Source of the DNA: Phascolomyces articulosus
Lineage: Eukaryota; Mucoromycota; Mucoromycetes; Mucorales; Lichtheimiaceae
Assembly (NCBI GenBank): GCA_025677815.1
Contig: JAIXMP010000002.1
Span: 2,046,001-2,110,000, forward strand
Direction of reading: 5' to 3'
Length of the DNA: 64,000 bases
Shown here: in pieces, positions 22,291 through 34,945 of the stretch
Numbering within the stretch: position 1 is the stretch's first letter
How the letters are laid out: each line of letters begins with the position of its first letter
Translations under genes and position numbers: made by a program
The notes under the pieces: generated by a model
Databases searched by the model: none
The model's input: only the letters and a program-made list of their open reading frames with translations
What the model was told of the DNA's origin: nothing

Positions 22291-24634
22291 TAAAGCCAAG
22301 AACCTACTCTTTCTTTTGATATTTTTTTTCGTTCTGATTGTATATAATTGTATTTGATGATATTGTCATAAAGTAATAAAATGTTTTTTTTTGACACGAA
22401 AAAATGATTATTTGACCGCATTATGATTACCACAGGTGGAAATTTAATAGCAATTGGTGGATATCTTTCATTAAAAGAGTCATATTACACATTTTTTTGG
22501 AATGACTCACTTTTTTTTTTATAAGAGAGTATACAGAATAGAACGTTCTGAATATATTGCATAATCAAATGTGTTTTTTCATGTGTTCAAAGTTCGACAG
22601 GAGGCGCGGGGAAAAAAAGTGATTTATATCATAATGATGGAAAAGATGGTTTTTTTTAAAAAAATAAAGCATTGCACACAATCGAGTCAATTGGTATGTG
22701 GACTTATTAGACAATGATGAATAAAATTTATATGATTAGAATGAGAAGAAGATGGACTTTCTGCTGATATATATTTATTATTATTATTGTTTGCAATAAG
22801 TGAGTGTTTTCGTTGATTAAAAGAACGCATTATTTTTATATTTTTTTTTTTGAAAAATTCACACTGATGGATTCATCGTTGTCAGAAAATTAAAAAAGAA
22901 ATGATGAAAAGAAATGTATATCAAGTGAGCAATTGCGTGCTCTGTTCTCATTTTCATTGGATTAGCAATAATGAAGAAAGACTTGGCAAAAGAAGTCTTA
23001 TTTAGTGGAGTATGGAATCTAGTGGAAAAATTTATCATATCATTAGACCAGAAAAGCTATTGTTTATTATAGAGTGTTGTCAAGATCTATCATATTCGAA
23101 TGGATCATACGCATTATGATTATTTTCCGCTAATGTAGATACCGTGAGAAAGAAAAAACATCTCTAATATTCGGGTCCTTTTTTTCCTATTTCTATGATG
23201 TAATGATACCATCATTATATAATTACAAGGAAGATCAATCAAACAAGAAACCTAAGCTTTACATGGTAAAACATGTTGAGGCATGATATGAGGAATACGT
23301 ATATCATATGGAGCATGAGGTCTAAAATAGATCAACTTTATCTTGTATATAGCAGAAATAAATTTAAATGTCTGTCATTCACACCACTATTATGCTTTTA
23401 TATCAATGTTGTTCCAAAAAGGAAATTGCTATGTATTTTTGTATTTTGCCGCATCATTTTTGATAAAGTCCGACATATTATTTTGTTGAAGATCCTGAAT
23501 GTTTATACAGATATTATTCTTATTTAGAGCAGAGAACTGGAGTTGCTTTTATCGAGAAGTGTAGCATCCTCTGAAGGAGTGATGCAATACTTTATATTCC
23601 CTAATTCTTCAATTTCAAATAGTATCTTACTTCAAACCCTATCTTTTCTATTCAATAATTTTTATTATAAAGATATTCACACTAGATCAATTGAATTGCG
23701 GAATGAAAAATTGATAGATTGATATCCCAAGTAAAAAAATATGTATTGGTCTATTTGAAAAGACTTGCACAACCATATTATTATGATATACTTTCTGTCA
23801 AACAAAAGAAAGAAAAAAAATGCTTTGCCACTTGAAACAAAAGTTTTTACGCCACTTAAAATAGTACAAAGCAATGGTTACATGTACATACACACCCATA
23901 GTAACAGGGCACAATCATCATTCTCATGTTCCTTTTTTTTACGCAGCATAGATTGCTTACACTACAAAATCGAGGTTTTTTATTGGCTCCACTATATCGA
24001 GATATCATTTAGCGAAAAATCCCCTGAGCGTTATAGGGCCGCCAAGGGTTTTGCCTAGTCATTAATTCCCAATTCCTTCTTCCCTTATGCCAACCTATGG
24101 ATCATCCCAACCCATTCCCCCACGAAAAAAAAAATAGACAATGGATAATAGTAAGAAAAAATGAGAAAAAAAAACTTATAATAATAGATAAAAAACAGAA
24201 TTAGTCCTACATAAAAAAAATATACTAAAAAAAAATTGATCCAAACAAACTCTCTCTGAAATAAAAAAGAAGAAAAAAAAATATAACAAATAGAGGTAAT
24301 AAAAAAATACACAATCACAAAATATAAAAAAATCACAAATATAAAATCTTGTTTTTTGTTTTTGTGTAAAGTAAAGCTTAAATGGAATAAAGGGAGAGAG
24401 AAGCAAGAATAAGCAAAGTTATTTTTTTTGGGAGTGTAATTTCAACTACTTTCCATAAAGGAAGAAGATGAGAAAAAGCGAGCAAGAAGAGAAGATGAAA
24501 AGTTTGATCATGTTGTTGTTGATTATGAGAGAGAAAAGTTAGGAGTGGTCATGGTTTTTGGTGATAAGGTGAAGAAAAAGGGTTGTGAGTGTGTGTGTGT
24601 GTGTATAAATGTTTTGATATGATAGGCAAGGCCA
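22291..24634. other. Long intergenic gap
   Basis: AT-rich DNA without a supported gene. At about 24005-24056 a GC-richer phrase (CCCCTGAGCG, then GGGCCGCCAAGGGTTTTGCC) stands out and resembles the end of a transposable element, but no second end was found. A (GT)n run near 24590 marks the TUP1 3' side. Confidence 0.3.
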
Positions 24635-27217
24635 TTAGACATTAGCAGGTTCATAAGACCAGATTCTTGCACGATTATCACCAGAACCGGTAGCAAACAA
24701 AGGTCGTCTACCTGGGCTCGTTGCCACAGAAATAACTATTGAATGATCATCATTTAGTTTCACTGATTCCTTTTCATATTCTCATCACATTTCCAATATA
24801 AATATCCAAAATAAAAAGAATATTACCTGAGTTTTTGTGTCCTTGTAACATAAATTGTGTTTGTCCAGTATAAGGATCCCAGAATTGAACACCACGATCC
24901 TTTGAACCAGAAACAATCCAATTACCATCTGGCGTAGTAGCCACCGACAAGACAAAATCTTTATGACCCGTAAACACTTGCTTGCATGGATTCTTTCCAC
25001 GTTCATTACTATACATATTGGTAGCCAATTGCCACATACGCAATGTCTTGTCCAAACTACCGCTCACCAAGGTTTTACCATCGGGCATAAAGGCAACAGA
25101 ATACACACTGTCTTTATGTCCTTCCAATCGTTCAAGCACCTGGCCTGTTTGTGCATCCCATACACGTACGACTTTATCCAAACTACCAGCTGCCACCAAT
25201 CGACTGTCGGGTGAAATCGCCACACTTGTCACACCAGGGTCCTTTTGATCCAATTCTTGAATAGGTAGTACGTGAATACAACGACTTTCGTTCCAATCCC
25301 ATATCCGTGCAGTGCGATCGCCAGAGCCTGATACTAAGAAACTACCGTCACGACTGAATTCCAATGAATAAATGTCTTGATCGTGACCTTGAAGGACACG
25401 ACGAATACGTTTCTTTTGAATATCCCAAATCTATTATATCATTGTTACAATTTTTAGTTTTTTTTTTTTTTTTTTTTGATGCAAAGATGAAACCAATTTT
25501 CCTTTCCTCTTTTCTATAAAGAAAATCAATTCCAAACTACTTACACGAATTTGTTTATCTTCTGCGCCAGTTGCTAAATGTTTTCCGTCAGGATTAAAGC
25601 TGACGGATCGAATATACAAATCACCTTCTCTGCCTGCATTTTCATCTTGTAATACACTAATGATATTTATAAATGTGTTTGAATATTTTCTATATCTCAT
25701 TTTTTATATAAAATAAAAAATTAACTTACGCGATACGTGTAGCAGAATAAGTATCATAGATATAGGTAGCTTGATTACAACCAGCAGCAAGGTAACGACC
25801 ATCATTACTAAACTTGACACAGCAAACAACGCTTCCATGATCAAATGTATGTACCAATTCAACTTTTAAACGACGCGGCACCTTTGGATTAAATCTATAA
25901 TAACACATATATTAATAAATAAACATAATATTTCATATATATATTCTCTTTCCAACAATAGTGATCATTAAACTTACAAGGCAAACCAATCTTGACCTTC
26001 CACTTTCATATTTGGTGGGACAGCTTCTGGGTCCATATCAGCATATCCACTACTCATCATATTAGGAGTGCCACTTGCACCACCACCTAGAGGTCCAGCT
26101 CCGGGCGGCTTGGAAGGATTAGCTCCCGGACCACCGCGTCCAGAAGAGACCATTTGATCTAATGTTTAGATAAGGTTATAAGATATTAAAAAAAGACGCG
26201 TTCTCTATTTATTTATTTATTTTATCTAGGTATATTTACTTTGTGGAGGTGGAGGTGTACTTGTAGGATGTGGAGCACCGCCATTAAGATAAGGAGGACC
26301 TCCACTTGCCATAGGTGGAGGAGGACCTCCATGAGCACCTGAAGGTGGAGGCGGAGGGCCACTTGGGTAACTTGGATGATGTACAGGCTGATTTGATTCC
26401 ATCATGGCTGGAGGTGGAGGTTGTGCATAACCACTTGGACCACCTAATTCATTATTATTGAAGGTGCTTTCTCATCAATAAACGCGTTCTTTTTTTTATT
26501 ATTGTTATTCATTCTCTCATTTATTAGTTATAAAAATATTTACCACTATAACCACTTGCTACAGGAGGACCTCCATGTTGAGAATGTTGTACCTAGATAA
26601 TGGATGATTTAGATTTCCAATTGTCTCCTTCTTAACAGAATAAATTAATCCATCTCTTTTATTTTTTTTAATTACCTGTTCCAATTGTTGACGAAGACGT
26701 GCAATTTCTTCTTCATATCTATTATAAAAATATAGATGAATCAAAAACTTATTTTAAATAAACCTTATATTTTCTGAAAATAATGTATATGTAAAAGGTG
26801 GAAAAAACACATACTGTTTCTTAATAATTTGTTGCATCCTTTCCATTTCCATAAGGTTTTGTTGAAATAAATTCATTTCTTGTATTTGACTATTCACTAT
26901 TAATGTTTGTTTTAGTATTTGACGTGATTATAATTTTTTTTTAAGTAATGGGGGGGAAAGGTAAAATCCCAATTAGCCAGGTTTTCCCACCCTAAGCCAA
27001 TGACTAAACACCATCATGTGTGTATGTGTTCTTCCCCCCCTCCGTATTTTTTTTTATCAATGGAATAGTTACTTTTATGTTCAAATTCGTCTCGTTGGCT
27101 TTTACACATTATAGCTTCCTGTGTCAATTGATCAAATTCCGCTCTGACTGCATCAAGCAATTCAATGAGACGGTTTTGGGTAGGAGGGACCATGGGACGA
27201 TGGTTGTAAACAGACAT
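24635..27217 (-). CDS. TUP1: Tup1-family general transcriptional co-repressor (WD40)
   Basis: Ten exons: complement(join(24635..24735,24827..25430,25545..25656,25730..25894,25978..26158,26240..26443,26544..26592,26676..26718,26815..26896,27073..27217)), 561 aa. The N-terminus ([20 protein letters not shown] and the helices to about aa 90) is the Tup1 tetramerisation and Ssn6-contact region. A Gly/Pro-rich linker follows (about aa 90-230), then [18 protein letters not shown], which opens the seven-bladed WD40 propeller. WD units are clear: [88 protein letters not shown] and [21 protein letters not shown]. The last unit ends [11 protein letters not shown]. Tup1 is recruited by DNA-binding repressors to silence many genes in the nucleus. 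The gene is intact. Confidence 0.95.
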
Positions 27218-29149
27218 TATATCTGTTATATATATTTATATTTAATCGTAGTATTCGAGTTTGTTGTTGGATTGGTTTGTTTGGTGGATTGTTTTTGGTG
27301 AATGAGAGAGAAAGTGGATGAATTTAGTTAATTGAAGAATAGGAAGAAAAAGGAAAAGAAGAAAAAAAAAATAAATAAAAAACCTTACACTTTTTTTGAG
27401 TTTAAAACCAAACGGTCGGCAGTTGAGCAAAAAAAAAAAAAAAAGAGTATATATAAAAAAGGGGTGTTATATAAAAAGAAGTAGGTGGTTAATGGAGTGT
27501 GTTGTAAAGATGATTGATGGATGAAGTATTTTGATGGAGGACGATGAATTGTTTCAATTGAGAAAAAAGGAAAAAAAAATATTTTTTTGTAGACCGTTTG
27601 TATGAATATATCTCTTTGAGTGTGTGTTTTTCCAGTATTACACTGAGTAGGAAAAAGAAAAAAAGAAAAAGAAAGTTATAAAAAAAAGATTGCGTGTGTA
27701 CGTCACAAGTAAGCAGCACTACACTACACAACAGCTGGACAGAAAACTGATATTTTTTGGGGGGGGATTAATACGTGCAGGTAATAATAATCAACCTCCC
27801 CCCAAAAAAATAGGAAATAGAAAGAAAAAGAACCCTTTTTTTTTTCTTTGGATTCAAAATTCTAAATAACCTCCCCCAATTTAAATGGTAAAAAAGATTT
27901 TCCACGTCTAATAATAATACCTTCTTTTTTTCTCACTGGTTTTTTTTCCTTCCACACCCCCCAAACAAACACAAACTGATTGATTGATTTTTTTTAAGGT
28001 TTTACGCGTGGTTGTACTACTCAAAACAACTTTTTGTTGGTGTAACTTTTATATACATATAAATATATATATATATATATGTCAATAGGAAGATATTCCT
28101 CCATCCCCCCCGATTCGTTGCTATGAAACAATCAAGCTGTGCACCTGAGCGGAATTTTAAAATAATATTGGGTTTGTCGCCAATGCATCTCTATCTTGTA
28201 CAAAAGCAGTGGCTGGGTGCAGATCATAGTATCCTCACACCATATTTAATGGACCATTGATTGTATATAACCATCCGCTCTCATGAGTTCAATAGATATG
28301 TTGCTGAAAATAACTTTTATGATACCACACATTATATATGGAAGGTTGTATATCTGTGTGATATATCTAGAAATAATCATTATGTTTATTAATATTAGCA
28401 ATAAACCTTTATCAATTCTCACAAGACTTATTCTGTCTCTTTTCTACTTGTTTTTTAATCAATCTCACTCTCTATTTCTTATCCATACCACACTAACTCC
28501 CATGAGAATTTTTTTATATTCAACAACACTTGCATTTAGTAGTGATTTTAAAATGTCTCTAATTAATCTATATACCGAACTCATTTATAAAAATATTACA
28601 TACATGTGCTTAATAAACTAGTGGTACTGCCATCATTTGCCCTTCAAAGATAACATATGACTCTACTTTATACTATGATATAATTCTACTGGTGCTTTAG
28701 CTGACTTTACAAAAAACATGTAACACTTATGAAAACCACTATACAGAGATTGTGAGATGATTGTTCAAGTTATAGTGACAAAAAAAAAGAGATTGTTATC
28801 CCATATAATAAAAAGAAATAGCTTTATATATTTTGGTCAATGGGGAGTAAAAATTTCATGGAATGATATTGGTTTTCGTATGCAGGCTGTGGTGTTATCA
28901 TTCAGCAGTATATGTCTTCCTGATGAAAAATGGACAAAATTGAAGAGAATGTTGAAGGTCAATTCGGAAAAGTAGTAGCAGATTGTTACCGCAAGTGCTC
29001 TACTGAAAAAAACAAAAAAAAGGCAGAGAACATGAAAACATATATTGAGTATCAGTAATGATGATCATAAATGGTGTATTGGATTAGTACCAATATATAA
29101 TATGATAACCCACTATTTTTTTTATCCACTCCTAAAAAAATACGTATAT
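27218..29149. other. Intergenic: TUP1 promoter and gap
   Basis: The first 600 bp form a purine/pyrimidine-tract-rich promoter region of TUP1, with G- and C-runs near 27760-27800 that are inverted copies (TTTTTTGGGGGGGG and CCCCCCAAAAAA). A plus-strand frame at 28757-28975 has a few coding-like stretches but no recognisable domain. Nothing else is supported. Confidence 0.35.
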
Positions 29150-29955
29150 GATAGTATCTAGTAAACGTAATATCTCGAAAAACATGGCTTTTGAAGAAGG
29201 AGCAGCACTAATACGTAGCAGGAGAGGATAAATCGTTTGTTTCTTTTTCTTGAGAATCTCGAGAATAGAATTCGGAAACATATTTAAAAGCTGTATTATA
29301 ATCTGGCATGAATGTATCATTTTTGAGTATACGTTCAGCAGGAACAAACTCACCTAATGCTGTTGTTCTGTTCTATAGTTGTTATGATAGTAAAGGTGAG
29401 TGCATATTGCTTATATTACGTATGCAATGAAAAATTTCCTCTCTCAATTTTTTTTTTATTTTGTCCTTCGACATCCTCATCTACCCATGAAACTCGACCG
29501 CCACCATCATTTACCTTTGTATGCTCATGTGCCTTATTACTTTTTTATTTGCTTTACTCAAACAAATGGTAATAACAGTTCACAAGGGTTGATATATAAC
29601 TTGTACATTTCAAGTTTGGATCGCATATATCCATCCACAAAAGAATCATAAGTGACGCCGCCAATAGCAGGTTGAATAGCCACAAGTCCAATATGAACAC
29701 GTTCATATGATCCTCCACCTCCTCGTTTTTCTTCAACAATACATAACAAATAATTGTATGATAAAGAGAATGATTCACTCGCCGTATTCTCATCCAAATT
29801 CAATAATTCAGGAGCCTCCAAAAATCCCAAATTTATATCCAGCTTCAATAGCTAATAAAACACCCATGATTATATTCTTTTGATTCAAGCACTTGAAGTC
29901 CTTGTTTCATTTGTCCAAAACGTGCTACGAATTCAGTATGACATTTTTCTTCGAC
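29150..29955 (-). pseudogene. Decayed fragment of a MutS homologue 3 (MSH3) gene
   Basis: Minus-strand pieces in several frames line up, in order, with the N-terminal mismatch-recognition part of MSH3. They are a block near 29955-29870 (TEFVARFGQMKQGLQVLES), MGVLLAIEAGYKFGIFG (about 29867-29817), SLSYNYLLCIVEEK, then GLVAIQPAIGGVTYDSFVD, and SKLEMYKL with ELLLPF (about 29560). After that come LSKANKKVIRHMSIQR in a shifted frame, GGGRVSWVDEDVEG in another, and AERILKNDTFMPDY with NTAFKYVSEFY (about 29350-29260). At least four frame changes and several stops separate them, and no ATPase domain follows. MSH3 pairs with MSH2 in mismatch repair; this copy cannot make the protein. An intact copy elsewhere cannot be judged from here. 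Confidence 0.8.
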
Positions 29956-32900
29956 AGGATCGTGTTCATGATTGGATTCCACAGAATGAAGATCTTGAGT
30001 ACTATTAAATCCTTATTGTTTTTTCCAGTTGAGCGGGTGATCGTGGTTCTTTGTTGATTGTAGAAGAGATGTGGTACTACAGGTGCAGGAAAAGGTACAC
30101 GCCATTGTCGTTATGCTACTGTTATAGTTGGTAGTGGATTCATCAATATTATGATTCAATCATGTATTCATGATACAGATGCTGCTGTTGGTACTGGTGG
30201 TGGCAATGAAAAAAAAAAAAGAGAATTTGACTTTGCAGTGATTCTATAATAATCCGTCGCCCATTCAGCTATTTTTTAGTAACCCTCTATATATATATAT
30301 ACATGCATTTTTAATATAAAGTTATCGCCCTCTTTTGGCTAATTAACTTGTTGAAAAAAAGGAGCTTGTCAACTGCCGATTTTTATTTACTATACAAATA
30401 AAGTAAAAAAATAGAGAGCCTAACACCCATGGCATTAGGATGTGTAACAATCAGTATTGTCTCCACTTTAAACTCAGTAACATTATATGAAACAACCCCT
30501 TAACCTTCCTAATTCAGAAACTTGCATAAGAATATCATTAAAAAAATACGCTGATCGTACTCAGCTCTTCTTTACCTTTCGAATGACACTAAAAACAAGC
30601 CCTTTCGTCAAGAACTCTTTGCAAGTGAAAAATAAACAAAAAACAAAGGAAATTTCCAACTATAGAAATTTCAAAACAAACCCACAACTTACAAAAAATT
30701 CGAAAATGACTAGGATAAATAGTTTGCGAACATCTTCTACTAAAAGTGACAAGAATTCCGGTTCCTCTGTCATATTATAAAAATCAAACTTAATATGCCA
30801 ATCACTATACACAGGGGGTGGTCTTGGGTGGTCTTGAGTTAGTCTTGAGTTGATCCTAAGTTGTTCTTGAGTTGGTGTGGTGTGGGTTATGGGAAATGTG
30901 TATTCCGCCTGTGACCGAGGTGATATGGCATATACCTTCTTTTTATATATGTATTCATTGACATGTATATAGTTCATTTATTTATAATAATGAAATTTAT
31001 TTTCTTGTATAAAAAAAAAGTCAATCGTTGTTCTTTATTGTTGGTGTTTTTTTTATGAGTGCATGTGTTTACTCTTTCAACTAGAATGTTTATTTTATAG
31101 TTTATGGATCTAACTATATACTCCAGCAGCTTGACGTTAAATGTTGGTTCTTTATTATTGCTAATACGTTTGAAGTTACAAGTAGATAATATATTTTATA
31201 TTTTATGGATCAAACTATACAATCGAATATGTTCATTGATTTAAAAAAAAGTCAATCGTTCGTTTTCTGTTACGCGTTGTTTATACAAGTAGCGTCATTA
31301 TTTATAAAGAGGAAAAACAATACTTAAGGCTAACACGATGCAATTAAGGTTTGGCTATATATATGCAACAAAACAGGATCCTTTTTTCCCCATATACACA
31401 CTTGTTCCTTGTCATTTTTCCCTCGTGGACATAAATAGATAATCCTTCTCTCTTTTAGCATGCACACAACCATTTCCTTTGAATGTATTCCCAATCGTTC
31501 GATCAGATCCATTATATGCAACAATCATCACCATTGTTGTTATGTTGATGACTTCCACTCGTCTCATTATTAAAACAGCAATAACATATGGTACTTTCTC
31601 TCTCTATTTTTTAATTACACTTGACACACTCGATTCAAAATAAAAAATTGGTCATTTGAATCTTTCACTTTTGTCAGCGAACACCTGGATGCGTCTCTAC
31701 GCTCTTATTATCTAAGAAAGTTCATACGACGGTGCACTTTACACGTATGGTTTTCCCCCAAAAAAGGCTTGGACTATATTGTTTGTCAATTGATTCTATT
31801 CTATAGTACCATAGTAATATATAACATTTTTTGGACCCCATGGAAAATGGCTTATCCTTTTTTTTCTATCCTTGTAGACTATAACGTATCGCTTTCTTTG
31901 ACCTTTAGTGTATAAGCAAATAACAGTAACACCTTTCAGCCTCTATCCAGTAAATTATACTGTTCATCATTCAACATCCGGTATAGTAATTTTGAAAGTT
32001 ACAAGTGGATAAAGACGTCATCATCACTTGGATCATAATTATGGATTGTTATAATCAGATGCAAAGTGATATATTTCTTTTTGTGTGGGAGCTGGAAAAG
32101 TATTACCACATCGATTTACAAGTAGGAAACTGGATTGGATTGATAGAATGAAAATTTACAAGGAATTGATTTCGTTACCATGACGATCATACTGATAATA
32201 TTTACTGTTATGTAAATACACTTTTTCGATCATCAATAGGGTGATATATATATATATTATGTGAAAAAATTTGCCACTCGAAACACGTGATGTATTATGT
32301 TCATCAATTATTTTCCTTTCTCATGTCTATTTGGTTAGGTACGATGATTATGTTTTGTTTAATTTTGAAAAAAAAATGATGAACCCAACAGAATAGAGGT
32401 GGTGATGGAAGTAGATGTGTATTACCATGGCAATTTTTTTTTAGTATTATCATTCAAGGGTTGTTTTACTATCCATCTGAATGGAAATTTAGATAAAGAA
32501 GAAGAGCAATATGGTAAATGTGAATTTGGATAATAACCTGTTGGCGATTCAGCGATTATTCACATCAAAAGTATTAGATTTCTTTTTTCCTTTTTTTACG
32601 GTATAAAAACAAACTCTCGATGAAACTTTTTAGTTTTTTTTTTTTTTTAATGTGAGATAGGATTGATACTTTGGAAGAGATGAAGGTAGTAGTGGAGTAT
32701 GGACTTTATATATGCGATGCATTAGCGGAATTTGCTACTAGTGTCGTCATTATTCATGCCGCTGGAAATAATGTTACACGAATTGAAAATAGGGAAAAAA
32801 TGGCGGGCATACGGTGGTTAGGGTTTTCTCGTCCAATAACATTTTGATATAGTGGGGTCAATCAAAAAGCTCCATTACATTACTTTAGTCGTAGTACTGT

Positions 32901-33769
32901 TAGACTGTCACACTAAATCAATATCTCAGAATAAATAAACGGCTGATCCATACCCAAATATAATAAGAGGACAGAGATATAGCGACTACAACAGCGGAGA
33001 TACAACGATGACAATAAAAGATAAAGACTGATAGCGAGCGATACAAAACAATAAGATGAGTTAAATAACTATATGGACATTATTTCCATTAATAAACTAT
33101 AAATTATCCTTAATCCAAATAGACTTCTTGTTCCTTCACATACTCGAGTTATGATAAGGACGAAACCAGCGATGAACTAGATTAATAAGATCAAAAATTT
33201 ATATGATGAGAAAAGAAGAGAAGAGAGGCGATGCTGTATTACGTATGGTGTTAAATGCGTAAATATCAATGCTCATCCAAAATAGGAGAATCTTGACTGA
33301 ATATAAAATAGAATAAAACTACGTTATTACAATTTCCCTATTGCTACAGTAGGAATATATACTTGTTTCAATTTGCATTTGATGAATTTTAAATTTCTAT
33401 AAAAAAAGGTTTCCGTAGTAGACTAACTTATCCAAGTGCGAAAGGGACGAATAACAACCTGATTTGCATACAATTAATATTTAAATAATTTACATATTCA
33501 CATCGATCCATTGCAGCTACTACATATCACATTGAATGTGTACATTATTATATACAGCCTATTTCATTGTAAGTAATGATCCTGTAGGTGTGAATATATT
33601 TATTAAAACTATTAACTCCTAAATAATACTTCTCATCAAAAGGAGCGTTATTTATAAATTTCGGAATTTTTTTTTATTTGTGGGGTAAACGCGAAAACAC
33701 GCGACGCGCTTTTTCTTCTAAACTTTATTTTTTTGTTTCCTCATCACTCACATTATAATATGAATCCAA
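29956..33769. other. Long intergenic gap
   Basis: No supported gene. A plus-strand frame at about 30070-30249 (TGAGKGTRHCRYATVIVG) is open but unlike anything I recognise. Near 30815-30870 there is a short imperfect tandem of GGTCTTGAGTT-like units. The remainder is AT-rich with A/T runs. Confidence 0.3.
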
Positions 33770-34945
33770 ATGTCGACTTCAACAGCAAGACCACAGAAAG
33801 CTGCAATCCTGATTGAAGAAGGATCTTTGGAGACAGGAAAACGGAAATTCACAGAAACATCAAAGACTGACAAAGAAGCAATTATCGAATTACTAAATGA
33901 AGTATTACAACAAAAGCTTAAGGGGATCGTTCATGAAAATGCATCAAAATACACCAAGGACGAGTTTGTTACTTTTCTGGAAAAGAAAATCAATTGTCCT
34001 AAAGGTACAATGGAAATGATAGCACAATTATCCAAACAGCGACATGGAATAGATCGAACCGCCAAACAAATCAACAGGACTTTAGAGGGGGCGACTAAAA
34101 GCACCTGGCAGATGATAAAAAAAAAACATTATGAAAAACTGTATAATGAATTTAAAGATAATGCTTCTACAAGCAAATCAACAACACCAACAGCAACAAA
34201 AAAATCTTCTAAAAATGACAACGACGACGAAGACAAGGTTGATGATAAAAACAAACGCACAAGCTCAATCATTAGGATCAACAGCATTTTACGGGAAGAC
34301 ATGTCTCATGAACATGTACAAAAAGTGATCAGTCAAGCTGCAGCTCATACCACAACGGCTGTCTCAAACGTCAGCGTTTTGGTGAGAATGACCTTATGCA
34401 AGTTGGCTCAGCATCAAATCACTATCAAGGATGACAATGCTCAATTAAAAAAAGAACAATCTGGCTACCAAATGTCAAAAATATTCCCAGCGTCTTTTAC
34501 CATACGAGTTAAAAGACCTATGGATGAAAAAGGGAAGGTTATAATTTCAAAATCGAACATTTCATTGAAAGAGAAACTTGAAAAAGTATACAAACCAAAG
34601 ACTGGTGCCAGTGATCTGCAAAGTCTATTTTCTGATAATCACCTCCAGCATATATAATCACACCATCTCGGGGATAAAAAGAACAGCACAAACGACCCGA
34701 ATCATCCTTTTTGGAATGATTTAACGTTCAAAAACTGCAACCTTCGCTCCATAACGCAAGGCATAAGCACCACTATAGCATCTGGCATCAAGGAGTTTAG
34801 TACAAACTTCAAAAACATGTGGGACGGGACAACAATCTATAAGCGTATAGAAAGAAAAGTTATTCGCGTTCTTTTACGACTTCATCTCGCCCCAACATGC
34901 AAAGCTAGTTTTTCCTTTATTTTCTTATATCTGTCGATAATCTGA
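33770..34945 (+). pseudogene. Unknown protein gene with an in-frame stop
   Basis: A single open frame of 295 codons (MSTSTARPQKAAILIEEG...) ends at TAA 34655-34657. The same frame is then open for another 95 codons to 34945 with similar, protein-like composition (NDPNHPFWNDLTFKN, IERKVIRVLLRLHLAP). Visible features: a charged N-terminal helical half, a basic segment near aa 95-130 (WQMIKKKHYEKLYNEF), an acidic/Ser linker (about aa 133-168), then AAAHTTTAVSNVSVLVRM. No known domain was recognised. No GT donor lies close before the TAA, so a nonsense mutation or a genuine shorter protein are the simplest options. A gene of a lineage-specific multicopy family is likely (inference). Confidence 0.45.

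Noticed and set aside
28283..28621. Plus-strand frame of 112 codons in the TUP1 upstream gap
   Set aside because: Low-complexity hydrophobic translation of AT-rich DNA with no supporting features.
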